From an uncultured Oscillospiraceae bacterium (GTDB taxonomy: Bacteria > Bacillota > Clostridia > Oscillospirales > Oscillospiraceae): a stretch of 7,673 nt of DNA. Each line of letters begins with the position of its first letter. The first letter of the stretch is position 1. This document shows positions 5,668 to 7,673 of the stretch, piece after piece. The DNA lies in NCBI GenBank assembly GCA_910587255.1, contig CAJUKT010000065.1:1-7673 (forward strand), read 5' to 3'. Below the pieces are notes generated by a model that was not told the origin of the DNA, made no database searches, and worked only from the letters and a program-made list of their open reading frames with translations. The position numbers and the translations under genes were made by a program.

Positions 5668-6973
5668 TTAGCTGCCACATTGTGGACATGGCACTCTCTC
5701 TTGTTCGGCGCATAATCATAGATTTCCAGCCTGAAACGCAGTGGCGGCATTTCCACCAAACCTTGATGCTGGCATGATTGGTGACCAGCTTAGGACTAAG
5801 ATCTTTGTTTTTTCTTTATCCCATTCAGCAGCAATTTGCGGACTGAGTGTTTGAAGCGAGTTTTCTTCGCATACTCTCTTTCCTACGCAGCATGGGCAAC
5901 CTCCAATTCCGCTGCAGCGCACACTGATATTCATTTGCCAGCTGTGCCCTCTATCACACCGCCACCAAACACGCTTTCGGGTTTTAACCGTTACATCATG
6001 TGGAGAAAGGAAATCATTTTTTGTGACATCCCATTCCCGGGCCAAGTCTGAATGGAGAGCTACCAAAGAGTTATCTTTGCAAGCCAACCGACCGCTGCAA
6101 TAGGGACATCCCTGCGAGTTGATTTCATAGGCTATTTTTCTTCTCCATTCATGTCCACGTTCGCACTGCCACCAAACGGCTTTTGAGGAATGAGGCGCAA
6201 CGTCACGCGGAGTCAATATCCCATTTTTTGTAGGATGCCACTCCAGCATTAACGAGAAGTACAGAACAGAAAAATTGCGTTCCTGTGTTGGACGTTTTCC
6301 GAAACAGTAGGGGCAGCCATAACCTAAATGACTTCGATTGCTGACACGCTCCTGCCACTCATGTCCTTTTTCGCACCGCCACCATACCCTTTTCCCAGAA
6401 CCGAAAGAAATGACGGCAGGTGTCAGAAAACCGTTACGCTCGGTATGCCATTCTTGAACTAGATGAGGCGCCATCCGCTCCAAACTTTTTTCTCTGCGCC
6501 TGGACATATAGTTAGACAAGATCGCTGCACTGTCCCGCTGGATGTCTGGGCAGATAACCAACTGGAGACCATAACGCTTATTCAGCCACGAAACGACCTT
6601 CCACGTGATTGTATCTAGAAATAGATAATTTTTATAATTTTGTACAGGACACCAAAGAATAGAATCAGACAAAAAAGCTGGAGCATCAACAGAAATTTCC
6701 TTGATACGCAGTACCGACAGATAAGCAGCCTTTAATTGCTGGTTTTTTTCTCCTCCTTTTCCTGCCTGCTCAATTGGTCATGATAATAGTAACCGTCATA
6801 TTCAATCGCTAATTTCAAAGAAGGGAGGTAAATGTCGGTCTCCGCTCCCTGAATTTCACTCCGATTTTCAGCGTCTTCAAATAAGAGTTTGAGATAGTAA
6901 TAAAGCGCATGTTCTGGGAAAGAAGTTCCCCTCTCTTTTTGACAAATGGGGCATTTGCCCCCTTAACACGCAT
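5668..6973 (-). pseudogene. Broken gene: Vsr/PD-(D/E)xK-like endonuclease domain plus four DUF4379-type zinc-ribbon repeats
   Basis: Joining three minus-strand frames gives about 436 residues. First, CPICQKERGTSFPEHALYYY, then AETDIYLPSLKLAIEYDG followed by YYYH (6732-6957): this resembles the Vsr-like endonuclease fold, with a D and an ExD motif on adjacent strands. Then comes the frame 5716-6672 with zinc-ribbon repeats of the form EW(H/D)-x2-(K/R)N-x-LTP...VWW-x-C-x-GH-W...GCPYC (PF14311-like). The fourth repeat continues in another frame as KVWWKCRHC and ends with CPQCGS and TAA at 5668-5670. Four breaks are needed: C5 at 6958-6962, T7 at 6743-6749 and T6 at 5808-5813 (each one base short), and (CT)4 at 5694-5701 (two short or one over). 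The start at 6973 is tentative, with a weak ribosome site. Such proteins are thought to bind nucleic acid; their biological role is not established. The lesions may be true decay or assembly errors. Confidence 0.75.
5716..6672 (-). CDS. Longest open fragment of the broken zinc-ribbon gene
   Basis: This 318-codon reading frame contains three complete zinc-ribbon repeats (residues about 68-128, 129-197, 198-277) and the start of a fourth. Each complete repeat has a WW-x-C-x-x-GH-x-W knuckle and a C-P/C-x-C knuckle suited to binding zinc. The last 28 residues, after the A6 run at 5808-5813, no longer match the repeat and are a frameshifted tail. The ATG at 6672 lies inside a conserved linker (CPDI-x-RD-x-x-x-IL-x-NY) and is not the natural start. 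Listed because an automated annotation would probably call it as a gene. Confidence 0.5.
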   Translation of the reverse strand: MSDSILWCPVQNYKNYLFLDTITWKVVSWLNKRYGLQLVICPDIQRDSAAILSNYMSRRREKSLERMAPHLVQEWHTERNGFLTPAVISFGSGKRVWWRCEKGHEWQERVSNRSHLGYGCPYCFGKRPTQERNFSVLYFSLMLEWHPTKNGILTPRDVAPHSSKAVWWQCERGHEWRRKIAYEINSQGCPYCSGRLACKDNSLVALHSDLAREWDVTKNDFLSPHDVTVKTRKRVWWRCDRGHSWQMNISVRCSGIGGCPCCVGKRVCEENSLQTLSPQIAAEWDKEKTKILVLSWSPIMPASRFGGNAATAFQAGNL

Positions 6974-7198
6974 ACAGAAATCCGCAATAGTTATTAAACT
7001 AAGGGAAAAATGTGAATGAAGCGTAAAAAAATCGAGAAAATGTTGAAAGTTCTTATGGAATGTGCTACCCTGTAAGCAGTCGTCGTGACGGACGGTCGCA
7101 TGGAAATTTTCAGATGAACCACAATAACCACATTTTCATTAAGTTTACAGAATTTGATTTTGTTTGATATTTTAAATTTATATATCAGGAGGTTTCAA
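6974..7198. other. Divergent intergenic region and AT-rich leader
   Basis: No gene fits here. It separates the broken minus-strand gene from the plus-strand gene at 7199. It holds the promoter candidate at 7043-7071 and then a leader of about 120 bases. The leader has a GC-rich patch with short repeats of the GTCGTGACGGACGG type (7080-7098), a near tandem repeat (AACCACAAT, AACCACATT, about 7118-7135) and an A/T stretch before the ribosome site. A second candidate promoter, TTTACA (7144-7149), 18 bases, TATTTT (7168-7173), is weaker. I see no clear promoter for the minus-strand gene. Confidence 0.45.
7043..7071 (+). promoter_or_regulatory. Promoter candidate with TG-extended -10 for the gene at 7199
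   Basis: TTGAAA (7043-7048), 17 bases, then TACCCT (7066-7071) preceded by TGTGC, giving a TGn extended -10. The -10 itself matches consensus at only three positions, so the TG extension and near-consensus -35 carry the call. The predicted start is near 7078, with a leader of about 120 bases. Confidence 0.5.
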
Positions 7199-7537
7199 AT
7201 GTCTGAAAGTAAGGTTTCTTATAAGATTCCAAATGGAAAGGGAACATATGTGTTGAGTTTTAGGCATCCGGTTGTCAAGGATGCCCACGGTTATGGAAAG
7301 AAAGTGCAAAGAGGTACTGGTACTTCAAACCAAGAAAAAGCCAAAAATCTTGCCGAACAGTTGCGGGAACTGCTCAATGACGAAAAGTGGCATGTAAAAG
7401 GTACGAAAATCGAGGCTTTAAAGCGGTATGATAGTATAGTGGTAGACGCTTTCTATAACTGTATCCCAGATGTGATTGAGAGTAATTATGCATTAGATTC
7501 CATACCTATGAAAACCCTGGGCGATGATTATCCGTAA
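7199..7537 (+). CDS. N-terminal remnant of a larger protein, truncated by IS66 insertion
   Basis: The frame encodes 112 residues. ATG at 7199 is chosen over one at 7154 because AGGAGG (7187-7192) lies 6 bases before it. Residues about 10-55, with GTYVLSFRHPVVKD, the basic patch YGKKVQRGTGTS and the helix QEKAKNLAEQLRELLND, resemble the arm/AP2-like DNA-binding N-terminus of tyrosine recombinases. From memory of related proteins, the segment VVDAFYNCIP followed by a (L/I)P-x-K-x-x-G-D-Y-like stretch normally leads into a P-loop NTPase (GxTGAGKT); that is inference and the P-loop is not in this window. The frame ends where the IS66 terminus begins: the last sense codon CCG takes its G from the IS, and the stop TAA is IS bases 2-4. 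The remainder of the gene should resume beyond the IS66 copy. A function cannot be assigned to the remnant. Confidence 0.7.
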   Translation: MSESKVSYKIPNGKGTYVLSFRHPVVKDAHGYGKKVQRGTGTSNQEKAKNLAEQLRELLNDEKWHVKGTKIEALKRYDSIVVDAFYNCIPDVIESNYALDSIPMKTLGDDYP

Positions 7538-7559
7538 GCGTCAAATAGGGCTGAACCTA

Positions 7560-7593
7560 CACCCCCTATGGTAGAATAGGAAGGAAGGGGGTG
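7560..7593 (+). repeat. Inverted repeat over the leader of the IS66 first ORF
   Basis: CACCCCC (7560-7566) and GGGGGTG (7587-7593) are exact reverse complements separated by 20 bases. The right arm overlaps the purine-rich region that would act as ribosome site for the ORF at 7602. Transcripts entering from outside the element could fold and hide that site, whereas transcripts starting inside the loop region could not. That is inference only. Confidence 0.45.
7569..7577 (+). promoter_or_regulatory. Extended -10 (TGGTAGAAT) inside the IS66 end
   Basis: TG, one base, then TAGAAT (7572-7577, one mismatch to consensus). No convincing -35 is found 16-18 bases upstream. The predicted start near 7584 would leave a leader of about 18 bases before the ATG at 7602. 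Confidence 0.35.
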
Positions 7594-7601
7594 AAGGGTG
7601 G

Positions 7602-7673
7602 ATGCCGGAAGAACTGAAGTGCCAAAATTGTGGAAAAGGGTTTATCCCAACGTGCCATATAACACGGCAGAAA
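7602..7673 (+). CDS. First small ORF of the IS66-type element: zinc-ribbon protein (partial)
   Basis: ATG at 7602 opens 24 codons to the window edge. The reading contains CQNCGKGF followed by a further C at residue 18 and ITRQK, the start of a zinc-ribbon of the type C-x2-C...RQK(Y/F)C-(S/N). Comparable small zinc-ribbon ORFs are, to my knowledge, found at the head of mobile elements in Clostridia. It need not be TnpA in the proteobacterial sense. The upstream purine stretch GGAAGGGGGTG provides ribosome binding. Only the N-terminus is visible, so the function (DNA binding or transposition accessory) is a guess. Confidence 0.55.
   Translation, partial: MPEELKCQNCGKGFIPTCHITRQK

Larger units (their letters stand above)
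7534..7673 (+). mobile_element. IS66-family element, left end (runs off right edge)
   Basis: GTAAGCGTC at 7534-7542 matches the conserved terminus of IS66-family elements, whose inverted repeats begin GTAA and which duplicate 8 bp of target. It interrupts the 7199 gene in frame. The element's first ORF begins at 7602. The distance from terminus to first ORF, about 70 bases, is reasonable for the family. The other end and the transposase (TnpC) lie outside the window, so completeness is unknown. Confidence 0.7.

Noticed and set aside
5430..5759. A 109-codon minus-strand frame
   Set aside because: Its first part is an alternative frame over the fourth zinc-ribbon repeat, and the rest has no protein-family character or ribosome site.
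7080..7135. CRISPR-like or iteron array in the leader
   Set aside because: Only short, imperfect repeats in two or three copies, with no regular repeat-spacer pattern.
1..7673. tRNA, rRNA or attachment site
   Set aside because: I saw no cloverleaf-like sequence, rRNA segment or long direct repeat on either strand. A small RNA without a known fold cannot be excluded by eye.

Overview
The window looks like accessory DNA from a gut-type Clostridia (Bacillota), probably Oscillospiraceae or Lachnospiraceae. The reasons are AGGAGG-type ribosome sites, a two-component system next to an FtsX-type ABC transporter, DUF4379-like zinc-ribbon repeats, and an IS66-type terminus. The GC-rich block at about 225-5293 contrasts with visibly AT-richer DNA at about 5400-7530, so at least two histories are joined here. 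No taxonomic marker is present.

Layout from left to right. Positions 1-96 (minus) hold the first 32 codons of an IS5-family transposase that runs off the left edge. Positions 141-200 form a strong minus-strand intrinsic terminator. Positions 225-5293 are one minus-strand operon, transcribed from right to left: OmpR-type response regulator (4616-5293), HisKA histidine kinase (3712-4614), LolD/MacB-type ATPase (2933-3604) and a large double-FtsX permease (225-2927). It has a recognisable sigma-A promoter (5329-5358), tight gene junctions, and one 107-base spacer between kinase and ATPase that is packed with inverted repeats. Positions 5294-5667 contain no convincing gene apart from that promoter.

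Positions 5668-6973 (minus) are a decayed or misassembled gene. It encodes a Vsr/PD-(D/E)xK-like endonuclease domain followed by four DUF4379-type zinc-ribbon repeats. Four frame breaks all fall in short simple-sequence runs. Positions 7043-7198 are a promoter and AT-rich leader for a plus-strand gene at 7199-7537. Its product resembles the DNA-binding-like N-terminus of a larger protein. That gene is cut at 7533/7534 by the left end of an IS66-family element, whose terminal GTAA supplies the stop codon. The IS66 element's first small zinc-ribbon ORF starts at 7602 and leaves the window.

How the parts work together: the response regulator and kinase very probably control the ATPase and permease. 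The kinase has no extracellular sensor domain, so the transporter itself may be the sensor, as in Bce-type peptide-antibiotic resistance modules; that is inference. The rest is mobile-element debris and genes damaged by it. The most novel structure I can point to is the kinase-ATPase spacer, where one segment that includes the kinase stop codon can pair with either of two downstream segments, just ahead of a third hairpin that sits beside the ATPase ribosome site.
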